In this document: piece after piece, positions 35,987 to 48,377 of the stretch
How the letters are laid out: each line of letters opens with the position of its first letter
Position numbering within the stretch: the first letter of the stretch is position 1
Origin: Opisthorchis felineus
Taxonomy: Eukaryota; Platyhelminthes; Trematoda; Opisthorchiida; Opisthorchiidae
Length of the DNA stretch: 64,000 nucleotides
Assembly (NCBI GenBank): GCA_004794785.1
Contig: SJOL01008950.1
Coordinates: forward strand, 554,278-618,277
Direction: 5' to 3'
Position numbers and translations under genes: made by a program
Notes under the pieces: model-generated
The model's input: only the letters and a program-made list of their open reading frames with translations
Databases searched by the model: none
What the model was told of the DNA's origin: nothing

Positions 35987-36172
35987 TTGTTCAGCAGTTC
36001 CCCAGTTGTACGCTGCACGACAGATGCACATGCGCAAGCCTGTGCTAATGGACCATTCAAAGATGGGTGACAGTGAGTCCAGAACGAAGCTCGCCAAACC
36101 ATTAGGAATGCGACTGTATTGCTGATAGCTTTGAGCCACGCGTACCACAAAACGGCTTAGTTGCATATCCAG
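35987..36172 (-). CDS. ARID2: Candidate ARID2 exon, possible divergent RFX-type DNA-binding segment
   Basis: In human ARID2 an RFX-type winged-helix domain follows the armadillo region. At that place here is a 186-nt open stretch (62 codons), phase 0 at both ends and so compatible with its neighbours. The acceptor is TTAG at 36173-36176 and the donor is CAA|GTATTT, both weak. It encodes SYQQYSRIPNGLASFVLD followed by SLSPIFEWSISTGLRMC. The Y..Y pattern, the hydrophobic positions and the order relative to the following QRAPPIVL (human KRRAIPLPI) fit a much-altered RFX domain, but Cys and Pro landmarks are missing. If real, it is followed by an intron of only 31 nt. An alternative is that the frame read from 36150 runs straight into the next exon. 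Confidence 0.4.
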
Positions 36173-36595
36173 CTAACTATGCAAAAAACGGTGCATTCAA
36201 TTAGGCATATAAGTTGCGCAAACTGTCACCGCAGTTTGACAGGCTTCGGTCTAGGTCGTGCGTTTGACTGAACTGTTAGGTCAGTCCGAAATTATCAAAA
36301 CTATCGTCTGCTGTCGATATCAATCGTGAGAAAACTACTGAGAAAGGTTTACATACTCGTTCAACACAGAAATGGATTCCGAGAAACTATGGTTTATTTT
36401 TTACTACGGGAGTCATCTGGCCGGCGTACAACTGATCCAGGAAGCCATATGTTCCAATCAGTTATGCATGCAAAACGGTCGAGAGTCCGGGATTGTGATA
36501 AACACGGTGTGCATAGTGGGAACGGTATACATAATTAAAACAAACTCAGTGAGCCAAGCAAACAACAACTGGAGACTAAGCACTAATATGCTCAC

Positions 36596-36918
36596 TTTGA
36601 TCCGATGTAGAGACTGGGAGCCCATTGCCTGTCCTTCGAGTGTCAATAAAGCGAGCAATGGTTGTAGCAGAGCCAGTGGTAACGTGTTTGGTGCTGAGCT
36701 GGTCCATTTGGCGCAAGCTTGCCACGCGAAGGCACATGCGTACGTGCCCAAATTAGTGAGACAACGAAGCGCCTCCAAAGTAGAGCATACCACATTCAAA
36801 TCTGGCAGACAAATCAGTTGGGCTAGACGAGGCCATATGGCTGACGGTAGGCCGTTTAGTAGGCTTGCTTCGTTGGCCCTGTTTGGGACAGTAGCCAAAT
36901 TGGCCAAGAAATTAAGAC
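36596..36918 (-). CDS. ARID2: ARID2 exon: last armadillo-like repeats
   Basis: The exon is 323 nt, between the acceptor TCCTCTTTCTCCTCCACTTTAG and the donor ATCAAA|GTGAGC. With the G from the previous exon it reads GLNFLANLATV, then LAQLICLPDLNVVCSTLEAL and RCLTNLGTYACAFAW, ending QSLHRIK. This follows human GMEILGNLCKA, ICHLTLPDVLLVISTLEVL, YMLTEMGDVACTKIA and ALAAVKL. The reading frame on the plus strand over the same bases is open for 233 codons, but that is a shadow of this exon and matches nothing I know. Confidence 0.9.
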
Positions 36919-37534
36919 CTAAAGTGGAGGAGAAAGAGGACGAGAAGAGGTTCGGAGGACACTATAGTAGTGAGACAGGATGTCGGTTACCTAAGGACAG
37001 ATCACGGGAAAACAGACGACAAAAAGACTGTCTGTTAGTTAAAAAAATAGGGAGAAGCAAGAAGGAGGCATGATACCAGGTTATGATCATACAGTGAGCA
37101 AGAGGTTTGTTCTTAATATTCGTTAGTCAAGTGTATTTACGTGCGACTGCGCACGGAAAGAGAAAAGCATAAACGAGAAGGGTACACTGTCAGAGACCTT
37201 CAGTATAAGCTTCAAAGAGTAGACACATTGCCGTTCGTTCTTCATGGGTATTCCTCTCTAAATAGTACTACTGCTATCATTGTTTTGGAGTGGTGAAAAC
37301 AATAAAGCAGGAGGTTCCATACATTCTGAATCGGTCTCAATGCACAGGAACAGCAGAAAACAAACAGCGCGCTATTGAACAAATTCTCATTTACAAATTG
37401 CAATGGTGTTAACGAAAGGCTCACACGAATCTCTCGCTTATGACATTCTTCAGTGGAGTTTTTCGTTCACACCATGATGATTTGCAAATGAGTATATTTT
37501 ATCAGTTGCGTGAAATTTGGTGTCCAATTAGAAT

Positions 37535-37645
37535 ACATGGTTGACGGAAACTCGGGGACTGTACCTACCTGATGAGCCCCAAGAGGGGCGAAACCGGCCA
37601 AGGACTGTCGAAGAGTTCTCAGCAACCTTGTGAGTAGTTTCCTTT
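37535..37645 (-). repeat. Dispersed repeat with GC-rich core, inverted copy
   Basis: CTACCTGATGAGCCCCAAGA followed by GGGGCGAAACCGGCC is the reverse complement of the core at 15.69 kb. It lies in an ARID2 intron. Confidence 0.65.
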
Positions 37646-37789
37646 AAGAAGATACAAGTGTTTTTGGATGAACTGACTAAAGTCATCCCGCCCTTTGGCA
37701 GTGCTTTGCATCCATAAAGTGTAAAATCATGCTCTTGGACATGCAGTAACTCAACATGTCATTTACAATCCAAGAAGTATTATAAGTTG

Positions 37790-38470
37790 GGGAGTGTTTT
37801 GCTTATCTTGATGTACGGCAGCGAAGCACCAGTATTGAACACTGATGTCATGCTGTGGACGATGACACCTACCTTGGGAGTTGTATTAGTTCCGATTACT
37901 GCGAAACAGACGAGGTTCACGAACGAATCTCCAGGGCAACTATAACGAAGCAACATTTCACTGAATTTCAAGGGACGTATCAGGCTACAGTATGAACAGT
38001 TTTGCTGTATGGCTGGGAGACGTGACCCCGGCGAGCAGCCTAACTGAAACGCCTTCAGGCCGTCGGCAACTATTGTCTCAGAACCACAGGTTGTGTAGGT
38101 TTGTGCAGGCGAATCTGCAACGAGACAATTAGAAAACTAGTGTATAGTTGTGCAACGTGGATAATTGAAGAATGTGCCCAACAACCGAAGCTGCGGTAAT
38201 CTGATCATGTATTGCGCGTGCCAAATCATCATTTGCCGAAAAGAGTGCTGTTCTCCATGCCCAATTCGGAGTCGCGTAAGCAGAGAGGTGAACAACCACT
38301 CATCTGGCGAGAGATTACGTAAAATCTGGGAAGTGTCAATGCAACTCGCTTTCCAGGATGTGGTCCGCGTGATCACCACTGTACCAGGCTGGAGACGCTG
38401 CAAGATAAACAACGTCAGTGGCGTGGCTGTTGTCAGTTTCTGACCGGTGTCTGGAGATGCAGACACTTCG
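37790..38470 (+). mobile_element. LINE 3' fragment (reverse-transcriptase tail)
   Basis: The plus strand, with stops, reads DDDTYLGSCISSDYCETDEV, then LLYGWETWPRRAA, KRLQAVGNYCLRTTG, DHVLRVPNHHLPKRVLF and FPGCGPRDHHCTRLETLQD. This is the C-terminal part of the same kind of LINE as its neighbours, downstream of the catalytic domain. The copy is 5'-truncated and degenerate. It points in the opposite direction to the LINE at 38.8-41.5 kb, so the two tails face each other across about 360 bp. Confidence 0.75.
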
Positions 38471-38829
38471 GAATGATTGTGGTAGGCTCAATTTTTATCA
38501 ATTTATCAGCTATAAACCGTGTGCCATAGGCACAATGGTTCCAGCTGCTACAGCTTCAAACATAGGAAAGTGGGAGTCTTTGACAATGGCAACTGCAGTT
38601 AGTTCGGGAAGCTACGCATTGAAGGCAATAGCTTTCCTGCATTAGGGCCACTGAGGGCGCGATTGGACCATTTCTACCAGTGTCATTAACTATTGGTGAG
38701 TTGAGTCCCGGGGTCCCTATCCAGGGGGCGGCAATAGTCGACTCGACTCAGTTTATTGGTTGGAGGCTTCAAAATTCGTTGGCAGGTCATATAATGTCAA
38801 CCTCTTATTAGCTTCCAAACAGCACAGGC

Positions 38830-41481
38830 CTGGGCGAGAAGAGCTCTGCGAGGCAGGCAGTCTTCGGGAGTGTGGAGTACATGTCCTAACCAGCGTAACT
38901 TATGGGGCGTGAGTTATTCATTCATCGCGGGAAAGTTCCTTCCTCCTAATACCACCAGGCGTACCTCAGCATTACTAATCTGATGTCCCCACCAAACCAA
39001 CGACCAATGCTTCGAAGACACCGTTCCCTGCACGTACAGGTCACGTTTCTGACCCACAAAGCAGTATGGATCACACTGCCGCAGTGTAAACTCTGTCCTT
39101 GACAGGCAAACTGATGTCACGTCGGCGCAAATGGTGTCCGAGCCTGGCAAAAGATGCCCTGGCCATCCCAATTCGAGAAGTAATCTCATATCCAGCCAAA
39201 CCACCGGAATCTATACAACTGCCCCGGAAAACAAGTTTATCTGACACGTCTATTGGCTCACTTGCAATCAAGAGGTTTGGGTTTGATCCAACCCAGTTTT
39301 GTAGCAGCACTTTACACTTTGCAGTGGTGAACCGTTTGCCAAACCATGCGGCAGAGTTGTTTCGGTTACTTAAAATGGTTTGAATTTTTGAAAAGATCTG
39401 AACTAAGGAGAGCAATATCATCCGCATACTAAAGATCTGTGAGCGAACGCCCCGGGAGCACTTCGACCCCTCTAGGTTTCAAAGGCAGACAGAGAAATTC
39501 CAAGCAGCACATCAGTAACAAAGTTGAAGAGGAAAAATGAGAGACCAGCCTTGCCTTACACCACTGGACGTGGTGAATTCAGACGAAAGCTTGACGTATA
39601 CTAGTATGCACCCACAGGAGTTCGCATACGCCGCCAGACACCGCCAAAGTTTCTGACCATCAACAGAGTCAAAAGCAGCTTTCAGGTCAAGAAAAACGAA
39701 CAACATAGGACATTTGAAGGAGTGGGGCTGTTCAAGAACTTGTCTCTAGGTAAACATATGGTCGATGCATCCTCGGCAAGGGCGAAACCCAGCTTGATTC
39801 TCACGAATCTGCCTCTCCAGATAATCGATCAACCTAAGCAAAATAATGCCAGAGAGCACCTTAGATGCGACGGATACCAGGCCGGTACCATGATGGTTTT
39901 CGTATGACGTTCTTGCGCTCCTTCTGAAAAGTGGAATGACGGTCAAGGAGCTCCACTCGGCTGGTATTCTGTCTTCGTTCCAAATCTTATGCAGTATGGT
40001 TGTCAGACTGTTCACCAGGACCTAACCACCTTCTTTGAAGAGTGCGGAATGCAGACCATCCGGGAGAGGTGTCTTGTTGCGCTGGAGATCACACGCCGGA
40101 TTTCTGTTATTGACGGCGGGCTGGTGTCGATGTTCCATTCAGGTTGGCTGGGCTCTTCCAGCGGTTGTGTCGAGGGAGACTAGATGAACTGTTCTTTGAA
40201 GTGTTCAGCCCATTGCTAAAGACGACGATTTCGTGAATGAACTGCCGTTCCGTCATCTTCGCATATCGTTTCACTGGCACTTGTCTTCTTTTGACCGGTT
40301 CATCGAATCCTCGGCCTTCAAAATCCACCAGCGTTCTCTGTCATTCTTCAAGCTCCTGATTATCCGGTGTTTGAGGGATCTGTGTGCACCACCATACTCG
40401 CTAGTTACTGGTATGGCCTTTCTGGTAGCAATAAGACATGGTGACCTCGACGATATCCAGAGTTCATTTAGTCGAGCCAGATGGCTTGGACAAACAGTTT
40501 TAAAAGCTGAGAGCATGGCTTCCTCAACTCGCTTCCATTCAACCTCCAAGCAATCTTCATCATTCGCATGACTGTGCGTATTCAGTAGCTTCCTAGCTAG
40601 ATAATCTCGACACCATTAGGCTACTGAAACTTGTCAACGTTGATGAGTGGAATCACTCTGCATCGGCACGCGTAATGCTGAAGGAAAGCAAAGTGATAAC
40701 CGGGCCCGCACAATGGCATGATCAGAGTGAAGTTGTGTACCCAAGAAGGAACGGCAATCTTCAGTTGAGGCCCTCCATTGGTAACTGATAGCTACATGGT
40801 CCAATTGAGTCCATGACTGTCATGCGGTTGGCGGCCTCAAAGTAACTCGATGTTAGTGTTTGTGTTGGAAGTTTCTACTGGCCAAGAACAGACGATGACC
40901 ACCACACAACTGAAGTAGCCGCTCCCCATTATCCGTACGCTGAGCATCGACTCCAAATCTACTACCTAACTATGCTTCTTCCGGACTTAGTTATCCAGCT
41001 TGTGCATTCATATCACCCGCTATATATTATGGTACATATATATATATACATATTACTATATCCGTCCTTCTAGCTGACCGAAGCAGTTGCAATAGACCTC
41101 GATAAAAAACCCGCCCTTCTCAATCTCAGAACTAATGTCTGTCGGGGCATATGTTGATATAACAAATGAACACCGGTTACCGCATCGACCTGAATTGATT
41201 TTATTTGAGCCAGTAAGGGGCTTTCAGCTTCGGGGTTGAAAGCCGCGGGGCTGCGCCGCACATACCAAGAACCATTGCGTCACGATCACCAGATACCCGA
41301 AGACTGAAATGTGGAACATCTGAGCTCGTCCTAAGCGGCTTGAGGTGCATGACCGAAGTGGTGTGCGTGTTTCGGAGAGACAACATACGTTGACAGATAG
41401 GAAACGCAAGGTTTTAGCAAGAGATGCCTGTGGCCCAATTTGATTTAGAGTACGGACATTAAAGGCTGTAACGTGGATCAA
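38830..41481 (-). mobile_element. LINE (non-LTR retrotransposon) with endonuclease and reverse transcriptase, decayed
   Basis: The minus strand, read in pieces with frame breaks, shows an APE-type endonuclease followed by a reverse transcriptase. The 5' end (41481) has VTAFNVRTLNQIG and VCCLSETR, carrying the Asn and Glu expected in the endonuclease active site. Near 40.7 kb TQLDHVAISYQW and HSDHAIVRA supply the Asp/His motif. At 40.0-39.75 kb are WSSLTVIPLF and ENQAGFRPCRGC. At 39.7 kb are FLDLKAAFDSVD and SGVRQGWSL. At about 39.41 kb is YADDIALL, the polymerase metal-binding motif, with a stop one codon upstream. Past 39.4 kb the typical tail (VGSNPNLLIASEPIDV, RRRDISLPVKDRVY, NAEVR) is seen, ending near PRRALL. 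Multiple stops and shifts make it inactive. It lies in the sense orientation within the ARID2 intron. Confidence 0.85.
41020..41065. repeat. (TA)n-rich patch
   Basis: A short stretch of TATATATT and ACATATATATATATACATAT-type sequence lies inside the LINE at 38.8-41.5 kb. It probably expanded after insertion. Confidence 0.8.
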
Positions 41482-41610
41482 ATCTTTTGAAGTTAACGAG
41501 TGATTATTTTTGTTTCACTCTTCTGGGTACTAGATTAGACACGGAACAATGGCTAGGGGACTGGCAGATGGGCTGATCGTACTGCATCATTCTACGGGCG
41601 GGGAGGGTTT

Positions 41611-42420
41611 GTGGGGGAGGGACACCGACATCCGCTGGTCAAAAGCTGGTTGAGGGGTTCGTATATCCATGTGGATTTTGCCGGATCAATTAACGGTCAA
41701 AGCCTCCTCATCGTTGTTGATGCATTCCGTAAGTGGCCTGAGACAACAAAGATGGAAACCATCACTATACTGCGGCATTTGTTTTCAATATTCGGTATGC
41801 CGGAAGTTATTGTCTGACAATAGTACTCAGTTCACATCCCATCAGTTTGGTGAATTCGTTCGGAGACTCGGCATCACACATGTTACTTCCCCACCGTTCC
41901 ATCCTCAATCCAACAGTCAACCTGAACGGTTCGTAGACACCTTCAAAGGCGTGTTAACAAGAATAGAAGGAGAAGGGACCACGGCAGAAGTCTTGGATAC
42001 GTTAACACTGAGTTATAGAGCAACTCCCAATCCAGTCTCTAGACAGCCGCTCTCCAGCAGAGGTCATGATGAACAGACGGTCGAGACTTATCCACGACGC
42101 TGTCCTGCCAACACTCACGTGTTTTCAATCACCGACAGAATTAAAACCAACGTTCCGGTCTGGGAACCGTATGTTTGTGAGAGATTATTGCCCTGCACTG
42201 TTAGAGTTGTCTTCAGGATAATCAGTAAGGTGATTTATAGCTTCCTGGTGGGATAGTCGATATGGAGACGGCATGTCAAGCAGATACGGCCGAGTGCCCT
42301 AACCCAAAAGCGAAAGAAAAGTCATTAGACCTCAACCTGTCCCTCGAAGCCTTTGACATTTCTGAAACCTACTCAGCCTGCCGCAGGAGACAGTCTACAT
42401 AAAGCACAACTTTTAGCGGT
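41611..42420 (+). mobile_element. Gypsy-type LTR retrotransposon integrase fragment
   Basis: Two overlapping frames together show an integrase core. The first gives IHVDFAGSINGQSLLIVVDA and FRKWPETTKM, with the first catalytic Asp. After a frame change come SDNSTQFTSHQFGEF, with the second Asp, then FHPQSNSQPERFVDTFKGVL, with the Glu, and LSYRATPNPVSRQPL. All three D,D,E residues are present, but the frame break and a TGA make the copy non-functional. Weak C-terminal similarity continues to about 42.4 kb. No gag, protease or reverse transcriptase and no LTR were seen, so this is a fragment. It lies antisense in an ARID2 intron. Confidence 0.85.
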
Positions 42421-42868
42421 AGCGCCTGAACCAGTTGACCGTATTACAAAAACGAATACTACACCAAACAAAGTAGCTAATATTGTCCCCCTGAGAAATA
42501 ATTCGGTACGTAGTGTTCTCATGTATTACTGAAGTGAACTCTGCTATTCGTCAACCCCTACAGACTTGGCCCAGGTATACAACCAAAGACAGCAAGAAAG
42601 TATGAGTCTCTCACTGTTTCGAAAGTACCTCGATCAATAAATTAACTTAAGGAAAGGGGCGACTATTTACTGAAAACACTCTATCAATCGTTCTGCTGGA
42701 TTGCAGAATGGTCATTAACTTTAGAAATAGGAAACCTGTGGATTTGGCACCCATTGAGCTGTCATCTCCTTCCAGTTGCTCAATATCCGATCATGACCCG
42801 CTGATTAGGAGTAAGTGATGAAACAATACAAAAGGGTATAAATGTGGATCCAATGAAAAAGAACTCAC

Positions 42869-43435
42869 CTCCAATCAGACTCATTCGATCCGGGCTGTCC
42901 ATGATGCAACGACTGATGAACGTCAGGGTTAGATCCCCTAGGTGGCATCCTTCGTGCACCAAGGGAGTCCATTCCAATGGGCAATTGATTGACCAGGAGT
43001 ATGGCGGCGGATCCAAGGGGAACCGTAAACTGGATAGAATCTGAAGACCGAGTTGTCTAACACCGGAGTGCTCCGCATAGGCACAGAGGAATGCAAAACG
43101 AACAGCCGTGGGACTTGCTGCAACAAAGCGAGCATTCTCACGCCAGGTAGAGAGCGGAGTGCAGCACGGTGAAAGGCTACGTGGGTTGTACACATCATAC
43201 GTGGATTCATCATCGTCATCCTCAGCGGAGTGGTTACCGGTCGGTTCACCGCCCGGTGGAGCTGTGATTAAATTGACTAACACAGTGGCAACAAGCAAAA
43301 CCCTGGATGTTTCCAAGGTTTCTTCGATCGCTGTCTGCAAGGTACAAGGGTTATCAATTTCGCATGGATATTGCATCACGGGGGCGAATAAGGTGGTCAG
43401 CGTGGAGGATGGTCCTTCGTCGGACTTATCGAGAT
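42869..43435 (-). CDS. ARID2: ARID2 exon: armadillo-like repeat core
   Basis: The exon is 567 nt. The acceptor is TTTGTTTCCCGCTAG and the donor is GGAG|GTGAGT. It encodes, after a Ser/Asp/Glu-rich start, VLLVATVLVNLI, then NARFVAASPTAVRFAFLCA, HSGVRQLGLQILSSL and LTLTFISRCIMDSPDRMSL. Human ARID2 has the parallel run of VLQIAVILRNL, NVKLLAANRTCLRFLLLSA, FISLRQLGLDTLGNI and FHTVTKCLMSRDRFL. An acidic insert (EDDDDE) of the kind seen in loops separates the first two helices and is absent from the human protein. The last base G joins GT of the next exon to make Gly, restoring the human GMEILGNL-like motif across the junction. This is one of the strongest exons for the assignment. Confidence 0.88.
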
Positions 43436-45849
43436 CTAGCGGGAAACAAAGTACAAAGGGATGAAGGAAAAAGATTAGTTGACGCAAAAACGAAAGTTTA
43501 AGGACAGACTGCGTCAAAATCAGAAGTGCTATGCAAAAAGAATAAACTTGATTATGAGCTTGATAAGTGGGATCCTATATCAGAATCACCTTCACAAACA
43601 ACGGACATGAGACCAGGAAGGCTCCGTTGGGTCTCACAGCCTTATTCTCTAGCTCGTTGCTCTCTTTATTCTAACCGCTGATGTGTGGAGTAACAAAGGA
43701 AAATCCAGCATGCAACATAGAAGGCGAAAAGCACTTGAGCTATCGTAGAATTGCCGGAAGCTGAAACTATATGCTTTGGCAGTTTGGTTCCAATCGTCTA
43801 TACCCAGCAGGAGCACGATTCCGAAGGATAGACTACATCTTGTCTAAATTCATTTTTACCCTTAAATTTCGTTATCATCACATTTTTGTGGAATTCTAAT
43901 GCAGGTTGACGCCTGTACCTGGACTTGAAGCATAGTTGCAAGCTGGAGTGATGTCTTGCTTTACTACTACATATCCTCGATGTTTGGAAGCAACTGCGAT
44001 GTTATGCTTAGTCCAAGGTCCACAATACGAGTTGGAGTTTGAGTCACCAGCTTCATATCGCTACCTTACTCAGTCTAGTGGTAGAGCGGGTACCTATTGT
44101 CATTTGTTTGTTGATCGAAACCATGTCCAGCTAGAGGATATTGTATCAGCAATGTCGGCCACATGTACAGCAGAGCTGAGGTTAATCTATAACATTTTCA
44201 ACAACTTTGGCATTCTAGGAATGTTGAAAGTAATCCATAAGTACAAGTGACCTGTTCAGAAAGGAAAAAATCCCAGCCACTCAAGGATCGGGTTACGTGA
44301 ACTGTGACTGAATGATGAGAGGTGCTCATATACAGCCTTGAGTAACCGCACTGCTGACCAGCCACTCCTGACCAAATGTTGTTGTGTCTACCCACCAAAC
44401 AGAAAAGTTAACTCCGAATCACCTTAAAAATTCTTGAGATACTGCTGAAGATTCTTAACGGGGATTTACATTGTTTCCCGGCTTTTCTGATTGAATTCAC
44501 TAAAACTAGACTGCCTACGAACACCCGGTGGCTGTTATGCATCATTAAAATTCTAACTTAGTGTTTCGATACACTGGAATCGTACTTCAACCGACGTGTA
44601 ACACCGTCCCAAGAACATCTCAATTCTCCAACAATGTCCCAGGGACTGAAAACTAATTAAGTACAAAACCAAAACGTTCATGAGTCGTAAAGCACAAGCA
44701 CAACCAGCAATTTTGGTAGCGTATTTATTAACTACGAAACCTACTGCTGTAAAAAAATTCAAATTGCACAAAACCATGTCGCATGAAGGCAAGCACCGAT
44801 TTTATATGGTCAGATTGTCTCTATGGCGTTTGTGCTTCGACTCCCTGTACGTCACAACGTCCGGTATCTTCAAATTGGGCTACAATGAACACCGCGATTC
44901 CAGCTAGTGTTCGAGAAACCATAGTTTCATAACTTGAATATTCTCACTGCTATGAATAGATGTGAACTGCTCATGAGGCACATATTCAGAACTACTGAAT
45001 ACTGCACCCGTAAATTTGCGTTCGGTGGATGTTCTGTAAGGAAAACAGGTTCCGGTTCAGATTCCAAGTTGGAATCAGGCTAGCGAATGCAACTAATGTG
45101 GACTGAAAACAAGGAAGAACGACTTGAATTGCTAACATTAAACGGATACAAATGACAATTCATCACAAATGAAAATAATGGAAGAAATCAACGGAAATGA
45201 ACGGGAGTATCCTTAACACCATAGTAGAAGAAACTAAAAAGCGCGTACATACAGTCACCATTTATATGCTGCAATGTGTACATTAGTTTGCATATTCGCG
45301 AAGATACAGCACTACAATGAAGCCTACGGGTGGCCGTTAAACAACGGCATGAACGTCAATATGGCGTCCTTGCTGTCAATGATAATGATGACGCGTGGAT
45401 CGTTAGACAGTAAAGCATGGGGCTTCTTCTAAATCGGCCATAATACGACACAGGTATTGGATAAGAAACAACCGGTCATTGAGTGATTCCTCCTGAGGTT
45501 ATTATGCGTATGGAAGGAATGGCTGCACAGGGGGTAGACAATGTCGCATTACACAGATAACGCAGTGACTGGCCAACCATTCGTTCAACTATTTGTGTAT
45601 CGCGGTTATTCGGTGAGCGTAAAAATTGGACTGAGCGTTATGTTGGCTCGTTTAGCTCCTATTAGAAAGGTTGCATCCAAAAAGGTAAAGAGAAATAACT
45701 CAATTCCACCAGTTGATTCTCCCCGAGGTCATTTCGATCAACTACAGGTAACTAAGCATCAGCATCTACAATTTTCAGAACATGTTGGCTGCGGAAACGG
45801 TAATAGACAAAACGTGAACGACGGATAAGTCTATAAAAGTAATACTCAC

Positions 45850-45919
45850 CAGCGTCGATAAAAACGTCTTGCCGAAGGAACAGGCGACCATTCGGTTCTT
45901 GAACCATATTATGCCAAAA
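45850..45919 (-). CDS. ARID2: ARID2 small exon (70 nt)
   Basis: A 70-nt exon follows a strong acceptor (CGTTTCTTTCTTCACCTCCAG) and ends at GACGCTG|GTGAGT. It begins in phase 0 with FWHNMVQEPNGRLFL, aligning with human FWKDIVDDNEVRDLI directly after the segment encoded by the previous small exon. One base remains at the end and joins AT of the next exon to give Asp. The exon sits alone between introns of about 11.3 and 2.4 kb, and would be easily missed by gene prediction. Confidence 0.75.
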
Positions 45920-48377
45920 CTGGAGGTGAAGAAAGAAACGAAGGTTACCAGTCATCACTCATACCGGTGCCTAGCAGTAGGAAACTCTGCCGGACCAAAA
46001 CCTGTACGATAGATGAAATAAAAACAGCTCCGAGAAACAACCTGGTCTCCTTAGACCTGTCACTGAATCTATCCGTGACTTCCGGTGAGCTTTATCCAAC
46101 TGGTGGTTTCTTCCTGCGACTCTTAACTGATTCGATATTCCGTGCATTATCCCAAAAAAGTGCAGAGCCAATCAGTCAGCTGCGAGTCACAGGTGCACAT
46201 ACGTCTGGCGTGATGCGATGCAGAAAACATTGCCATGGAGCTATTTCGTCGACCTGGTACTGAATATACTAAATGAACTTCACAAGTAACACTGAAACAT
46301 ACCGACTATTCTTCATTCCGAGGAAATCATATATACCGGTTTAGGTATGAAATGGTTAGTATGTGGCCGCTGATGGTATCTTAAGTAGTGTAGTCCAACC
46401 TAATAATTATAATAATAGGCTATCATCGTGGTCATTTTTCTCTTTCACTATACCCAATTTCCCCATAAAAAAGAGCTACTAGGATGCTCAAAATATGAGC
46501 TGTTTTACCAATTCAATAGCGAACCACTCACAAAAAAAGGATGCTCTAACAATGTTGGAGAACATACGAAGGTACCTGAGCTGACTTCACAAATACGAAT
46601 GGTTTTCGATTTCCTAGAAGTTCGCACCGAAAGGAGCGGTAAAAACTACGTCTACCCAATCGAACTGAGGCCGATAGACTGGTTATTTTTTCTCGATTGG
46701 TTCTTCTCTACTAGACACAATGTGTTTTTCAGTCATTATTATTACCACTGCCATACAGTTCATCTCCGGTCAGCAAACAGCAGCGTGCTCAACAGCGAGA
46801 AACTGGCAGTCCACAGAACAGTCGATATTGATTTGTTTCGCCAACAAGTGCACACACTAAATAGAATAACCACGAGACCCCGAACAGTTTACGAATGGGA
46901 ATCAACTATGGTCGACAGATGGCCGCGCGGCGGGTTGCAGTTGATAATGGGCGCAGCAGGCAACTTGGATCGGCTATCATATCAAAGGGTGTCGAGCAAC
47001 CTGCAAGGAGTGCAAGGCACGCTACGAATCAAGTCATTGGTCAGCGCCGTAAGTGAAGAATGACACACGGCCGCCTTCGTCGGTTAGACTACGCACACGC
47101 TGAGGAAATATGACAAACTACCGAGGGTTGATCCATAAGCGCGATGCCTCAGCCATCCTAGGAGCTGACCTCATGAAACTCCTTATCAAGATCACCGCTA
47201 GAAAATTAAGGATAAAATAAAACCACAAAAACACGACAGAATCATTGCACAAATAAAGAGGAAGCAAGATGCAGAACAGATCTCAACTGAATAATGCATT
47301 CGGATAGGAAAACTATCAGCTAGAACGACGACCAAGTTCGTCAGACGCAGGCTGACGAACCACGGATAAACTGACCACATGCAACTACAGGGGCAGTGTT
47401 ACGAATATCGATCTTTAGAAAGACAAGGCGTGTTTTTCTCCCACCAAGGTAGATATCAAAAACGTCACCTGCAAGACAGGTAAATTCACGATCCGCCAAG
47501 CCATGATTTCGGGGGGTTCAAGTGAACAGAGTTAGAGACATATAAGACCTGACGATTTTTTCTCGAAGGAACGAACTGACAGCTTATTGTTTACGGATGG
47601 GAAAAAATCGCTTTCTCTAGACCCGTGGACAATGCCAGATAGGATCAAGCTAAAAGTGAGATATCTAATAAATCTAAAAACGTACCTAAAACCAGTACGG
47701 AACCTGGAGCTCACTTAAGAAAACCGAAAAGAATCTCTAATCTAGGATATCACGGTGTTGCCGCACAGATCTGAATGCAGCTGCAGTATGTATCGTCAGT
47801 GTCCTGGAACTTGCTGTATAACCTGGACAGTGAATAGCACGCGCGGCGCACCCCGGAAGCCCGGTTTATTAGTGACCCTGACACGGTCATGCGAATTTTA
47901 TGAATCGCATAATCGAAAATGCAATCTAGAGCTCTGGTGACTGAAAATACAATACGCAAATCAATCTCAGTGTAGGCAAACAATGAAGACACGGGATAAA
48001 AGTTCAATAGCACAGGAATGCTTGATATTTCCTGAGTTTTTGAGCTTTATATTCAATTACTAGGCTAATGGCCATCAGCACTTTTGAGACTGAATTCTGT
48101 GCGAACAAAAATCTGTCATGCTTTTACTCAGTCACATCCAGCAGTACTACAAGGTTACTTCTGTGGGAAGTTTCGGAAGTTATGAACAGTCTGGAAATCG
48201 TTTAGAGTGGGTCTAACTACCTCCATGTCCATGCTCCTTGTTTCGACATCACGTTCTGATGAATGAATAATTACTGAGTGTCTACAGCAGTTGTTTCTTC
48301 TCACATGGCCCTGCACTAAGCAATACAACATTCCCCCTGATTACCTCCGCAGCAAGTCGTTCCGCTGCGGCATTCTT

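Larger units (their letters stand above)
36919..42868 (-). other. ARID2 intron packed with retrotransposon remains
   Basis: This 5.95-kb intron lies between two confidently placed ARID2 exons. In plus-strand order it contains a repeat with the GC-rich core (37.5-37.64 kb), a LINE tail on + (37.8-38.47 kb), a larger LINE on - (38.83-41.48 kb), a short TA repeat at 41.02-41.06 kb and a Gypsy-type integrase fragment on + (41.6-42.4 kb). No further ARID2 exon was seen. Confidence 0.8.

Noticed and set aside
36372..37073. 233-codon plus-strand open frame
   Set aside because: Most of it is antisense to the ARID2 armadillo exon at 36918-36596; the rest shows no domain.
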